DNA of 64,000 nt from Oidiodendron maius Zn (Eukaryota > Ascomycota > Leotiomycetes > Myxotrichaceae). The notes beneath the pieces are model-generated. The model saw only the letters and a list, made by a program, of their open reading frames with translations. It was not told the origin of the DNA and did no database searches. Made by a program: the position numbers and the translations under genes. The stretch spans positions 248,001 to 312,000 of the forward strand of contig KN832892.1 in NCBI GenBank assembly GCA_000827325.1, read 5' to 3'. Of the stretch, positions 22,889-33,671 are shown one piece after another (within the stretch, counting starts at the first letter, position 1; every line of letters starts with the position of its first letter).

Positions 22889-23126
22889 TTGTAAATATCG
22901 CAATATCAGGGTAATGTTTTCCAGTTTTTGTTAGCCTTGATATTCGAGACTAATTATATTTCAGTGTGACTTCGCAGAAGAATGCCGCCCACGTATCAGA
23001 GCTCAGATAAAGTGCTCAGGACCACGTAACCCAAGTCAATTGTTGTTCCGGGATGAAAGCAGAGCAATAGTGGACAAAATACTGGCTTAGAGAGCAGCTA
23101 AGATCAAGCTGTTAATATCACTACGT
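22889..23126 (+). pseudogene. Truncated copy of the Zn2Cys6 regulator at 12843
   Basis: About 238 bp aligns with 12880-13120 over the end of exon 1, the intron and the first ~50 codons of exon 2. It keeps blocks such as CGCAATATCAGGGTA and GTGCTCAGG. The zinc cluster is damaged: CRPC is now CRPR. An in-frame TAG follows at the position of a Gln codon (LAQRA). Many differences are C-to-T or G-to-A. The intron is retained, so it was copied at DNA level. No start exon precedes it and homology ends near 23126. Confidence 0.85.
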
Positions 23127-23769
23127 AAACTTATAATAGAAACTACTAAAGTTATCTAAAACTTAGCTAATAGAGAGATAGATAAGTAAGTCCTTTTAGT
23201 AATGCTAACTTTTAGTATATTTTAAACTGAAACCTATACTAATCTCTCTAATCTGGTATCAACCTACGTAGGATGGTACCTTTAGAGTCCACGGAAAGGA
23301 ATAGTGTATAAGATACATTGGCTTAGTACGACACAGAGATTAAGCTCATACGACACTATTCTCAATATAGTATATAGTAGTTTGGTATAACGCTGGGATT
23401 AAAGCCTGTCATGCGCTAATCGATAACTAACTCTCCTTAACCAAACGATTAGAACTGCGGACTTCACTCCTGACCACTCACCCGATAAAGAAGCTGCTAC
23501 AAACTTTATGCCACTAATATTACGCGTGTACTTCTTACTATAACTTTATGTCTACTATATCCGAGTAAGAAAATATAGAGAGGTTCCGGTATTAACGGAA
23601 CTTGGTCCTGATTAACTCCTAAACCTCTCCCTATAAATTGAACATAACCTCCCTCTTCTGCCTTTTTATAAAACATTCCTTCTTTAGAGATTTGTTGACT
23701 GTCATTATACAATTAGCCTCGCAAGCGCTCTTCAGACTTTTGATCAACCTGCTAATAATACAATCGGCA
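23127..23769. other. AT-rich island with a decayed repeat copy
   Basis: This stretch is strongly AT-rich and carries a diverged copy of the ~58-bp repeat at 23343-23397. A TATA-like CTATAAATTG near 23630 precedes the small secreted protein gene by about 140 bp and could be its promoter element. Confidence 0.4.
23343..23397 (+). repeat. Dispersed ~58-bp repeat, decayed copy
   Basis: ACGACACTATTCTCAATATAG then GTAGTTTGGTATAACGC matches the family consensus, with several C-to-T changes as expected for RIP or age. Confidence 0.55.
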
Positions 23770-24048
23770 ATGCGTCTAACAGTGATCCTTGGAATGATTG
23801 GTGTGATCGCCATTGCGGTGCCCATAGAATCACCGCTAGAACGTAGACAGTGTCCAACTCAACTAGATACTTGCTGTATCCAAACTGGAACCTGTCAAAC
23901 TTGTTATTACGGGGATGAACCTTTCGCATGCAATTGTCAATGTCTTCAATATGGGGCTTGTCCCTGTACTGAATACGATAATGATACTCAGACGTGTCTG
24001 AGCTGGTATTCTCCAGGTAGTGTAAGTTGTTCTTTCTATCCTCTGTGA
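23770..24048 (+). CDS. Small secreted cysteine-rich protein
   Basis: A single-exon frame of 92 aa from the ATG at 23770. Residues 1-17 (MRLTVILGMIGVIAIAV) look like a signal peptide, followed by a short propeptide ending in a dibasic LERR site, the type cut by Kex2. The mature part is about 66 residues with twelve Cys, including one CC pair, CQTC, CNCQC and CPC, which could form six disulfides. I recognise no named family. Size and Cys content fit a secreted effector or antimicrobial protein. The reading frame is open 132 bp further upstream, but that extension would bury the signal peptide. It sits alone in a repeat-rich AT island, a common setting for fast-evolving secreted proteins. Confidence 0.65.
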   Translation: MRLTVILGMIGVIAIAVPIESPLERRQCPTQLDTCCIQTGTCQTCYYGDEPFACNCQCLQYGACPCTEYDNDTQTCLSWYSPGSVSCSFYPL

Positions 24049-24279
24049 CTCTTAGGCTCCTCCTATCATAGCTGACTGAAGATTTAGTGTTAGCTCGTCA
24101 CAAACTAAGGAAAAGAAATGGTGTTTGGGCGCAAATCAATATCTTAGTGCTACTTGGTCCTAGTAATTTTAACGCCGATATCAACATTATGTGTGTGTAA
24201 TAGGCTGCACCTGCACCTGTTTTCCTTTCTTCTCTCATCTTAGGATAATTATTATAATCGCTTAACCAGTTATCAATAT

Positions 24280-24320
24280 ACAGTCCTTATACGGGAGAAT
24301 AGCCCTCCCTTAAAATAGAC
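24280..24320 (+). repeat. Single end of a Tc1/mariner-type MITE
   Basis: The segment TACAGTCCTTATACGGGAGA, followed by a CTCCCTTAAAATAGA block, closely resembles the left terminal repeat of the MITE at 34852. No partner end was found within 500 bp, so it is probably a fragment. Confidence 0.5.
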
Positions 24321-24794
24321 ATGTTGCTATAGAGATTCCGTCAAATAACATGTTCTAACTAGTAGAGTAATATTTTGGGTGGAAATAAATGTATTAAACT
24401 AAAATAAGACTGCTACAGCTAACTCCTTGACTTTTTAGTACTTTATATACTCCTCTTTAGCTGTAACTAGATTAGTTTTTAATATTATCCTTTTCCTGTA
24501 AATGATAGTCTAACTTTATTGTCAGGTGTCAAACATACAAAGTAAAAGGTCGACCAGGCAATGGGTAACCAATGATACATTAGAAGGATGGCTGTGACCT
24601 CGCTGGGGCTTCGTTACAACAGTGCTTTTCTGAGGATGTATTCAGGGTAGATGCTGATTGCTGCCCCTAGAAAGAGGTGGTTGTTCCCCGTTATATATGT
24701 ACTGTGATACACAAATATATAAACTAAAATTAGATGTTAAGGCAAAACTTAGATCTAATTAATTAGCGTACAACTAAAGAAGAATGTATACATT

Positions 24795-25060
24795 GAACTG
24801 ATATTAGGGCCTCAAGTAGGTAGAGGGTGATACAGTACTGATACAGTACTGATACACACACAGAGCCTATGCCTTGAGTGCTCAGTCCTCTTGTATTGGG
24901 CTTGCGTATAGAGCTTACGAGTCGTACAGACGTAAGCGTATATATAAGGGCTGTGTTTTATCCGTAAGGAAGTTCCTTAAGTTATCTATATATATACTCT
25001 CAATAGTCAATATAACTGAGTGTCGCCTTGATATCTAACTACGGTCTGCCCACCTAATAA
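24795..25060 (+). mobile_element. Suspected degraded solo LTR
   Basis: About 265 bp runs from near TGATATTAGGGCCTC to CTGCCCACCTAATAAG. It has a TATA-like TATATATAAGGGC in the middle and a CTCAATAGTCAATATAACTG block near the 3' part. That pattern is often seen in fungal Copia-type LTRs. No internal region or second LTR is present. It is a fossil; age cannot be estimated from one copy. Confidence 0.35.
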
Positions 25061-25194
25061 GCTATTTATTCTCTTGAGATCACCTCAAGAGTATATGTAA
25101 GAGACTTTAAGCTATCATACAGGATACTAAATACTTAAATAAGTTATGGTATATACTTGAAGCCCCTGGTATTAGCCAAGATTTATCTCAATCT

Positions 25195-26832
25195 TTATTT
25201 TGGGGTTTTCAAACGTAGGCGCTCGGCGTAGAAATAGAACAGCCCTGGCACGGGAAGCATAGCGAGAGATATGAAGGCAAGTAGTGAATTCCCCCATCCT
25301 AGCCCTAGTCGTGCGTACATCTGTGGTGCAGCAAGAGGCAATATTGCTCCCGTCACGGCCCTCAATACTGTCGCAGCAGCTAGAGCAGACGCTGCATAGT
25401 CTGTGAACGCATCCACAAGGTACGCCATGGTGGGTATAAGGGTAGAAACCATGCCAACACCAAAGAAGGCCGTGCCCATGATCGGAAGAATCCAATGTAC
25501 CTGTGCTTCTGCACTCCAACCATACCATAAAAGACCGATGGGCAGGAAAGGGGTGCCAATAATCATCGGGATCAGTCGGTGCTCTGGTTTATATCGACCC
25601 TGGGCTAGACGTTGCTGGGCGAGCCTGTCACTTAGGAGACTGATGCCTACAAGACCAATAAAGCTCCCGACACCCAATCCAAGATATGCAAGGCCTGTCG
25701 AAGACGTTGAAAAACGATAGTTGTTTTGAAAAGTTGTGGTCAAGGTGGCAAAAAGAAGATACAGATACCCATAATTAATAGCCAAGAAGATAGACAGCAG
25801 GGACACAACTGGAGAAAGTAATAGCATCCGCGTTGGACGCACGATAGAGCGGTAGAGCAGCACTTTAGTGGAGAGGCCAGAGTCGTTTATAGGCCGGAGA
25901 GAATAGTTTCCGGTAGATTTCTGTAGCCGGCGGGTCTTTCGTCGTAGGATTGCAGTCGCGGATGTTTCTCGCATACACAGCGCTGTCGTCACAGTGACTG
26001 TGCCACTCTATATATACATGCAAATACACACTGTCAGCCGTGTGTTGCAAGACCCCGAGGACCATCACGTACCACGATAGCAAGAAGCCAGAAAATCCAT
26101 CGCCAATCCAAAGCGTCCACCATGTACCCGGCAATGACTGGACCAACAATTGGACCAATCAAGAGTCCGCCTCCGAAGATTCCCATGGCCATGCCTCTCT
26201 TTTCACGGCGTATCAAGTCATGTATCGTGCCCCCTCCAATTGCCATAGGCGTACCCCCCACGCAACCTGCGAGGAACCGAAACCCAACCAACATACCCAT
26301 ATTGGATGATACAGCACACGCGATATTGAAGACTAGAAAGAGGATGTTCGAGACATTGTACACCATCAGTCGCCCATGGGATTCGGATATAGGGGCAGCG
26401 ATGAGGGGTCCAAAGGCGAAGCCAAGAACAAAGATTGAAATGACGATGATTGCGAGATTTTCATTATCGGAATGGAGCTCGTCCATGATAATTGGCACTA
26501 CTGGTGAGAGGATAGACGAAGCCATTCCTCTAATGCTATCAGTGAATAACTCAATTGGCAGAGGTACGTGATCATAAGTCAAGAGATGGGAGTTACATTA
26601 CGAAAGTCATCCCGCTGATAATTCCCATACAAAGCCATCTCCTGGGAGCGCTCCAATTCAACGGTAACTCAGGATCCTGATCGCTATCCCAGTCCACCAA
26701 ACATGAATCCTCAAATTGGTATGCTGCGGTTGCGTGCTGTCTCGAGGAAGAGACTTCTAGATGCTTCTTTTCGCCCATTTGCTCAACTCTCTGCTCTCTC
26801 TCGCTCAGGACGCTCACCGACATTTCGTCCAT
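25195..26832 (-). CDS. MFS transporter, DHA1 drug:H+ antiporter type
   Basis: Three exons on the minus strand (26832-26597, 26535-26069, 25997-25195) give 501 aa. The N-terminus ends in DWDSDQDPELPLNW, the hallmark lead-in of fungal DHA1 carriers related to polyamine/drug exporters. Motif A-type residues follow in ISESHGRLMVYN, and motif C-like glycine-rich helices in GGGLLIGPIVGPVIAGYM. Helices 7-12 lie in exon 3, including MAYLVDAFTDYAASALAA. Introns are 61 and 71 bp. The second donor was chosen (GTGATG) because it alone keeps the frame without stops. The first ATG in the open frame is at 26832. It probably exports small organic compounds at the plasma membrane. Confidence 0.85.
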
Positions 26833-28207
26833 CACGTTGATCACTGTCTGGTTAGTTGAGATAAGATCCAAAATATGATGTGAATAATCTCTCTAAGATA
26901 ACAGATGCCGCAAGAAAGATAATTCCAATATTGCCATCAGATCTCTCGCTTTGGGTCTTCTGGTACTTTTGTATTGAAAAAGAGGGCCAGCGTCACCAGC
27001 TGCCGCGTAGAAGAGTCTAAGGAACTGACTGCAGCCGAACCGAATGCCGCCCCTTCCGAGCACGCTGTTCAAGCATTATGATATCTGTCATCAATGAACA
27101 GGATCGCGGGGCGGAGAGTCGAAGTCCACACTTTGTAACGAGGGTGGCGGAAGCGGCAGTTTATTGCCGCACTTTCCGCCCTTGATTCCGTCTATTTGAC
27201 ATCTCTCGAGAACCGAAGGTACCCAGCTTATATCCCAATGCTTTAACCAAAACAAGACATATTAATTAAACAATAATTCATAGCATATGTACAAAGTTAT
27301 GCTCAAGTCGCTAAAATCGCGAGATTTTAATTTTATCTATGTACTACGACCTGCAAGTGGCACAATACCCTGAGATGCGAGAGCAGATATATACATAAAG
27401 GAGGATATTTGGCGTAGGATGCCGTGGATACCTAGACAGCTTAGATTAAGAGGCAACCTGTCGTCCGTTGTTCTCTTTTAGATTGATGTTGCTTTAGTTA
27501 AAGCATCTATGCTAGTCTTTCTCTCATGAGGGCGTCGGGATAAGCTGCCATCACTGCCATGTAATACCACCCAGGTGCATAAATTAATACTCGATTTTCC
27601 TCTGGGCACCAACAAACGCCTTTGGAATACGACAGTGGTGGCGACGCTGCTTTCTACCGAGCAATCGATCTCCGCCGTTTCCTCGTTTTATCGGGGCTCG
27701 GACTATGCACGGCTGATTCCCCTCCTCCAGATCGGCCCCAGCGTGCGCCGAGGCGCCATTTCAGTTGCCAATGGGATTACGTCCCATGACTGGTTCAGTA
27801 GAAGTGAAATGACTTAAACCCTGGACCTGGACAGAGTAGCCCTCGGCATTGCCAAGAGTCCCTAGCTGAAGGATTCTGGCATCACTGGCCGTGATCTACT
27901 ATCCTTCGTCCACACTACAGGGAGGTAGTGCAGCTTCCATAATAAATTAGTAACTACGGGCAACGGGGAGGATATTTCCGAAGAATAAGCCATGCCTTTA
28001 TCCTTGACCGGAGTTACCACTATGTTCGAAGGATCTTTTCAATTGAATTCTATTTCGGGCTCGAAAAGTCAAGCTCTCAACAGTAAATCCCTTGTTATCT
28101 AGAATCAGCCTATCAATGATCCGGCATTAGCCGCTTGACTTGTCTGCAAACCTTCCATAAACCAGCTACTCACCGCAGAAACAGAATTCCGACAAGTTCT
28201 CGACAGG
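26833..28207. other. Intergenic stretch
   Basis: The first 400 bp is the upstream region of the MFS gene. A plus-strand 80-codon frame at 27575-27817 has a protein-like composition (VVATLLSTEQSISAVSSFY) but no splice partners or family match. No other gene is seen. Confidence 0.4.
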
Positions 28208-30099
28208 ATGCTCAAGTCCAAAGTTGTAACCCATCTGGCGGTTGCCCACAGGTTCCGACTATTTACTTCGCGCTTATCCCTCCAGGCATCACGAGCTGCA
28301 ACACATGTTCAGTCAAGGTCATTCGCCAATGAAAGGAATGGACAATTCCCCGATTCAACAGGTGATCTAATGAAAAATGCTATAGAACATCCACAACGTC
28401 ATCGACAACGCAGAACGAGAGATTTTCTGGGCCAAAATGCTGGCATAGCCATTGGTAGCAGTCCTCTCCCTTCGCAAATGTAATTGAAATCTAACAAAGT
28501 ATTAAAATGAAGCTATCTTCGCATCTACTTTATCTTGTCTGTACCTGGCAATACAGGTTCTACCGCAATACTCGACTGCCTCTACTTTGCCACTCTCTGA
28601 ATTAAAAGAACCCCAGCACGACATTTCTTCTCCAAACCTCAATGCTGCTTTTGCTGAACTCAAGGTCATCCTCGGTGCGAGTAACATCTCGACAGTTCAA
28701 GCCGAACTCGATCATCGATCTAACTCCTCATGGTCGAGCCATCAAGAGAAGCTACATGAGAAGCCACACATGATAGTCTTTCCTTCATCCACCAAAGACG
28801 TGGCGGCGATTATGCAAATCTGCCACCGCCGTAGGATCCCAGTAACGGCGTATTCTGGCGGAACGTCTGTGGAAGGCCAATATACTCCGACTCGAGGAGG
28901 CATCTGTATCGATTTTGCTCGAATGGACAAGATCGTGACATTGCACGAGAAAGATTTGGACGTCGTCGTACAACCTGCCGTTGGATGGGAATTCCTTAAT
29001 GAGGAACTTGCCAAATCAAATCTCTTCTTTCCCCCCGACCCAGGGCCGGGAGCTCAGATAGGTGGAATGGTAGGAACGGGATGTAGCGGGACCAACGCTT
29101 ATCGCTACGGGACTATGAGGGAGTGGGTACTCTCTCTTACTATTGTGCTTGCCGATGGTACTGTGATCAAGACGCGACAAAGACCGCGAAAAAGCTCGGC
29201 GGGATATGACTTGACAAAGCTTTTTATTGGATCTGAGGGTACTCTCGGACTTGTTACTGAAGCTGTTCTCAAGGTTATCCCGCTTCCACAAACCACTTCA
29301 GTCGCTGTCGCTAGCTTCCCTAGCATTAGAGATGCCGCTGATTGTGTGAGTGAAATCGTGGGAAAAGGGGTCCCAGTGGCCGCAATCGAAATCCTGGATG
29401 ACGTACAGATGCACTGTATCAACAAGAGCGGGATGACAGATCGGATGTGGCCTGAAGCTCCTACACTTTTCTTCAAGTTTGCGGGGACATCAATCCAAGT
29501 TCTAGAGCAGATCGACATTGTCAAAAAGAGCGCAAGCAATGCTAGAAACAAGTCATTCGAGTTTGCGAAAAGTCAACAAGAGCAAGATGACCTGTGGTCT
29601 GCAAGGAAGGCAGCTCTGTGGTCCGTTATGGCCTTGCGGAAGGATGAGTCGGACCACGTTTGGACAGGAGATGTCGCTGTGCCGATCAGTAGATTGCCTG
29701 ATATTATGGAAGAGACCAAGCAAGACCTCAGTAAGAGCGGGCTCCTGGCTACTATCGTAGGGCATGTAGGAGACGGAAATTTCCATGGTACGTATGTCTC
29801 ACTTCTTTGATCCGAACTAACATTCCCGAGCTGTGATCCTTTACAATGACGGTCAACGCGAACTCGCTAACGGCATCGTGCATCGGATGGTAAAACGGGC
29901 CATTGAAATGGAAGGGACGGTAACTGGCGAACATGGGGTTGGCCTCGTCAAACGAGACTATCTACCCTATGAGCTCGGGGAAGCCACGGTAGATGCCATG
30001 AGACAGCTGAAGCATGCGCTTGACCCGCTGTGTCTATTAAACTGTGATAAAGTGGTCAGAATGTCAAACCCCAAGGCGGGGGAGGTGAAGGCTTGGTAA
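28208..30099 (+). CDS. FAD-linked D-lactate dehydrogenase-like oxidase
   Basis: The main exon 28557-29787 and last exon 29831-30099 join in frame (43-bp intron). The FAD-binding PCMH domain has PVTAYSGGTSVEGQY and GGICIDFARMDKIV. The C-terminal FAD-oxidase domain ends with IVGHVGDGNFHAVI and GTVTGEHGVGLVKRDYL, all signatures of mitochondrial cytochrome-dependent D-lactate dehydrogenases (LDHD/Dld1 type). A frame from the ATG at 28208 (MLKSKVVTHLAV, then many Arg/Ser and LGQNAGIAIGS) looks like the mitochondrial presequence exon. However, the obvious donor (GTAATT at 28482) and acceptor (28556) join it out of frame. A micro-exon, another donor, or an indel must explain this. The enzyme oxidises D-2-hydroxyacids, passing electrons to cytochrome c. 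Confidence 0.78.
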
Positions 30100-31186
30100 A
30101 TATGTACAGAGCCACAATTGCGGACTGACGGCGAAGTGTGGAAGATCGAGGGTGGCGACGCAGTATCTTTCATATAGGATACGCTAATTCGGACTTCGCA
30201 GGCGAGAATGTGTTGACGGTTTCTATCTGCTTAGCCACCAGCAAGTCTGGTGATATCGCTGTTTCGGAAGCCTCGCTGTAATCAATAAAATGCCTTCGAA
30301 ATTAAATAAATACTACCTATCGCCACTATATTAATCTAACATTTCAGAACTGAAACTGCCATTATATTTATTTATTTGAACTCATTTGAACGGATTTCGA
30401 AGGCTTCGTGCGAGCCGTAGGCTGGCACCCATGTAGCTACAGTAGCTTAAAAGGGTGGTGGGGTGATGGGGGAATGCTTGCTTAGTCAGGGGGCCACTGG
30501 TGTTGTGGCTTAAGCGAGTGCCTTCGTATGAACTGGAAATCATTCGCTGAGCCCGAGGGAGAGGAAGGATTGTTTGTTAGTCAGCTTCGGTCGGGTTTAA
30601 GGTTAAGTAAAGTATAGTAGTGTAGTGCATGCCTGGCGGTGTTCGGTCCTCGGTTCTCCGTGCCGGTCGGGGGGTCCGGGGAAGGAGGAACCCGGGCCGG
30701 CCTCGTCACCGATATAGACCGACTTAAGTTCTTGCTTTTTAGGGAGGAGGAGGCCTGGTCATTACGTCGCAGATCGAGATCATATAATTGGCCATGTCTG
30801 AGAAAAGAGAAGACGAGATGCTGGAGGGCCAGATACCGTACCGTAATAGTCTTGCAGATCCGATAGCTAAGCGAAGTTCAAGCAAGGGATAGTAAGCAGA
30901 TACTTAAGTTCTACCGAGCAAGATGAAATTAGAGATCGAGAAGTTGGTAGAAAGGGCTGGAATAGAGATGTATTATAGGTGAGTTGTGTGGAATCACGGC
31001 ACTTGGGTTTCCGCGCTATGCTCTGTACTGTGTGTGTGCTTGCAAAAGATCCGCTGACGCCATGCCACCGACCGCAGACCGCCCTAGCCTCTCAACTCCG
31101 CTTTACGACATTCATCAGCCTCTGCCTGTTTCATCCTTCAACCACTTGAGAAGAGCAATTGATTTGAAGACCCAACCCTATCTGAA
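30100..31186. other. Intergenic stretch
   Basis: No supported gene. The sequence is GC-richer around 30620-30780, with short frames only. The right part is the promoter of the regulator starting at 31187. Confidence 0.4.
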
Positions 31187-33544
31187 ATGCCTCGTTCCAG
31201 CAAGAATCTGGATCCTCGTAGTATGTGCACTTGTTGAAGAAAGTTTGTTCTAATAATAAGCTTACATGTTCCTTGCCAGGTGCGGGGTTAAAGGCGTGGG
31301 ACTGCTGGTTCTGCAAGAAGAGCTTCCACCGATCGTAAGTCCATAAAGCCCATATCCATTACCCGTGGTGCTCGAACCGTTTGCAGATAAGCTGACCGCG
31401 TGTGCCATAAATGCGTAGAGATATCCTCCGGCGGCACTACAAGACTTGTTCAGCGAGAGGGTCAAAGCCCATTCCGGATCCACTAAAAAGAGGAAAGCGG
31501 AGGACGGCTTGTGATGTATGTGCGGGATCAAAACTGTCATGTGATCTCGAATCGCCCTGTGAAAGTTGCTTGTCAAGCGGAAGCCCTTGTACCTATGCAA
31601 GGGTCTCAGAGGACTCGTGGCAATTGCTATCATCGAGAAAAGACAGGGCTATTGTCACTATGGCGAGAAGGGACGGCATTCAGGGAGCACCTTCTTCCAC
31701 GGAGATTTATACCGTCCCAGCAGCCATGTCAGCTGTGCTATCAAACTTGGAAAAGGAAGCCCTTCCTTCGCAAAGCAAGGGCTCGATATGTTTCCTCCTA
31801 AATTGGGTGAAGACTGATACCAATCTCACCGAGACCTTTGGCTATTCGGCCATATCCGATATTGGCTGCGGCTCAGTGCTTCTTCCAAATTCGTCATTCT
31901 TTAAAGATGCGTTGGGTAACTATTTGGTGCCGTGCAATTATCTACAAATGACGGGACTGACTAGGCTGCATAGAATATCCGTGCGCTGAGTATTCGATCG
32001 ATTCGCCTGCCGAGGATATGCCCTTGATCTACCAAAGTACACCGCTTGATCATTCCGACGAATTTGACTGGATCCAGGCAGCGATGTCTGCGGACAACAG
32101 TTCTGCGCGTTTGCCAATCTGTGGTGCCGACCGAAGTCAGCCACAGAACCTATCGGACGGGCTCATGGAAAGCCATCCTTGGTTTGACGAATCCACTTTC
32201 GCCCGTCCAACCCTGGCCACGTGTATTACGAATGGCCTTGTCTCGCACTTGACCGAGATATGCCTTTCAATTCCAGAATACCATCCTGGTGGTGCCAAGC
32301 AAACGAGACTGTCGGCATCGATGGCGTTACTCACGCCGTCAGATATTGAAAGATATATTGGACTGTATTTCCACCACTGGAATCGTCACAGCCCCCTAAT
32401 TCATCCAGGCACATTCGATGCTGCCAAAGTCGCCCTCCCTTTACTTCTTGCTGTTATCCTGACGGGAGCTCTCTTCGCCTCCCATGATGAGGCGACTATG
32501 GCTCGAAATATGCTTGATATTGCCGAAGAATTTGCCTTTCGCGACTCAAATTTTGTTGAACTTGTCTCTGGGGTTGTTCCTCTCACACCGGACTCCACTC
32601 AATTTGAAACTATCCAGGCTGCCTTTTCTATGGCCCAACTTCAACTACGAGAAGGCTCCTCAAGCAAACGGAAGCATGCGCGAATAGTTCGCTTTCGTGA
32701 AATAATCCAAGTGCGTATTATGATATGACCTCGGCTCTAATTATATAACTTACATTACTAGGCTACACGAACACTGTCTCTTACCAGTACAAGAAAGACA
32801 ACTTTCCAGGAACAAGCTGACTTGCAACACGAGTGGATCAAATTCTCACAGGATGAAGCCAAAATCCGGTAAGACGGTATATTTATTTATAGGTTTATAG
32901 AAGAAACAGGAGTATATTGACAGCATTTAATAGGTTTATATGCGGCCTCTTTGGCCTGGACGCTGCCTTCACAATTTTCTATAATATGCCTCCTCGGCTC
33001 TTTGCTGACGAATTGAATATTGATATGCCCTGCTCGGTGGATAGTTATGCTGGGCAGACTGCCAGCGACTGTTACCAAGCTGTTGTCGCGGAGACAATAC
33101 CCGCTGCCAAGATGGCAGAGATCGTGACTATTTTTCTGGAGGATCAATGGGATGCGAAGGCACATAGAGCAGTAGAAGGATTGACTGTGCTACACCTATT
33201 CACGATTATCTTAGGTATTGTAATGTTGATACATCTCATCGACACAAGTACTGACGCACGTGCTTCCAGCTTTGCTCCAAAACATATGGATATCCAGATA
33301 TAAACAACAGAGAACGAAAGAGATTGTCATCGAGTCTGTCCGGCGTGCTCTTGTCCGGTGGAAAACAGAATGGGATTTTTGTGTTTCTGGAATGACAGCT
33401 GAACAACTTGAACAGGCCGGGTTCATGAAAGATGCTGCAATTGCGTTCTGGCACCTGGGGACCAGTATCGTAGGAAAGGGCACACTAAGCATTACTACAG
33501 GTTCATCATACATAGTAGAGGATATTTTTTGCCACTATTGTTGA
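31187..33544 (+). CDS. C2H2 plus Zn2Cys6 transcription regulator
   Basis: Seven exons (31187-31217, 31280-31334, 31419-31915, 31965-32710, 32762-32868, 32934-33214, 33270-33544) join in frame to 663 aa. Exons 2-3 build a C2H2 finger (WDCWFCKKSFHRS joined to DILRRHYKTC). Right after it comes a complete Zn2Cys6 cluster, ACDVCAGSKLSCD then CESCLSSGSPC. The rest matches the fungal-specific transcription factor domain: YIGLYFHHWNRHSPLIHPGTF is the diagnostic block, and exon 7 (AFWHLG) is near its end. The acceptor at 31418 (GCGTAG) was chosen because only it completes the C2H2 finger. The gene lies between the D-lactate dehydrogenase-like gene and the FAH hydrolase, so it is the natural candidate regulator for both. 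Confidence 0.85.
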
Positions 33545-33671
33545 TTCGGCAGAGGGAATCCACACAGGGCGATAATGAATCTCAACACTGGGTATAACAT
33601 TGTATTCTACATTAGTGTGCTTATTGGAAGACAACGATATATATACATCATCTTGGGGCCCAAAATTTCCG

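Larger units (their letters stand above)
24049..25194. other. AT-rich island with transposable-element fossils
   Basis: No gene is visible. It contains a MITE end-like segment at 24280-24320 and a suspected solo LTR at 24795-25060. The TGATACAGTAC unit is repeated near 24829-24855. The rest is AT-rich. Confidence 0.5.

Noticed and set aside
24829-24860. Short direct repeat TGATACAGTAC as possible CRISPR-like array
   Set aside because: Only two to three contiguous copies without spacers; a simple tandem repeat in AT-rich DNA.
26122-26571. Plus-strand 149-codon frame
   Set aside because: Antisense to exon 2 of the MFS gene, which has strong motifs.
27575-27817. Plus-strand 80-codon frame
   Set aside because: Protein-like composition but no recognisable domain or exon partners.
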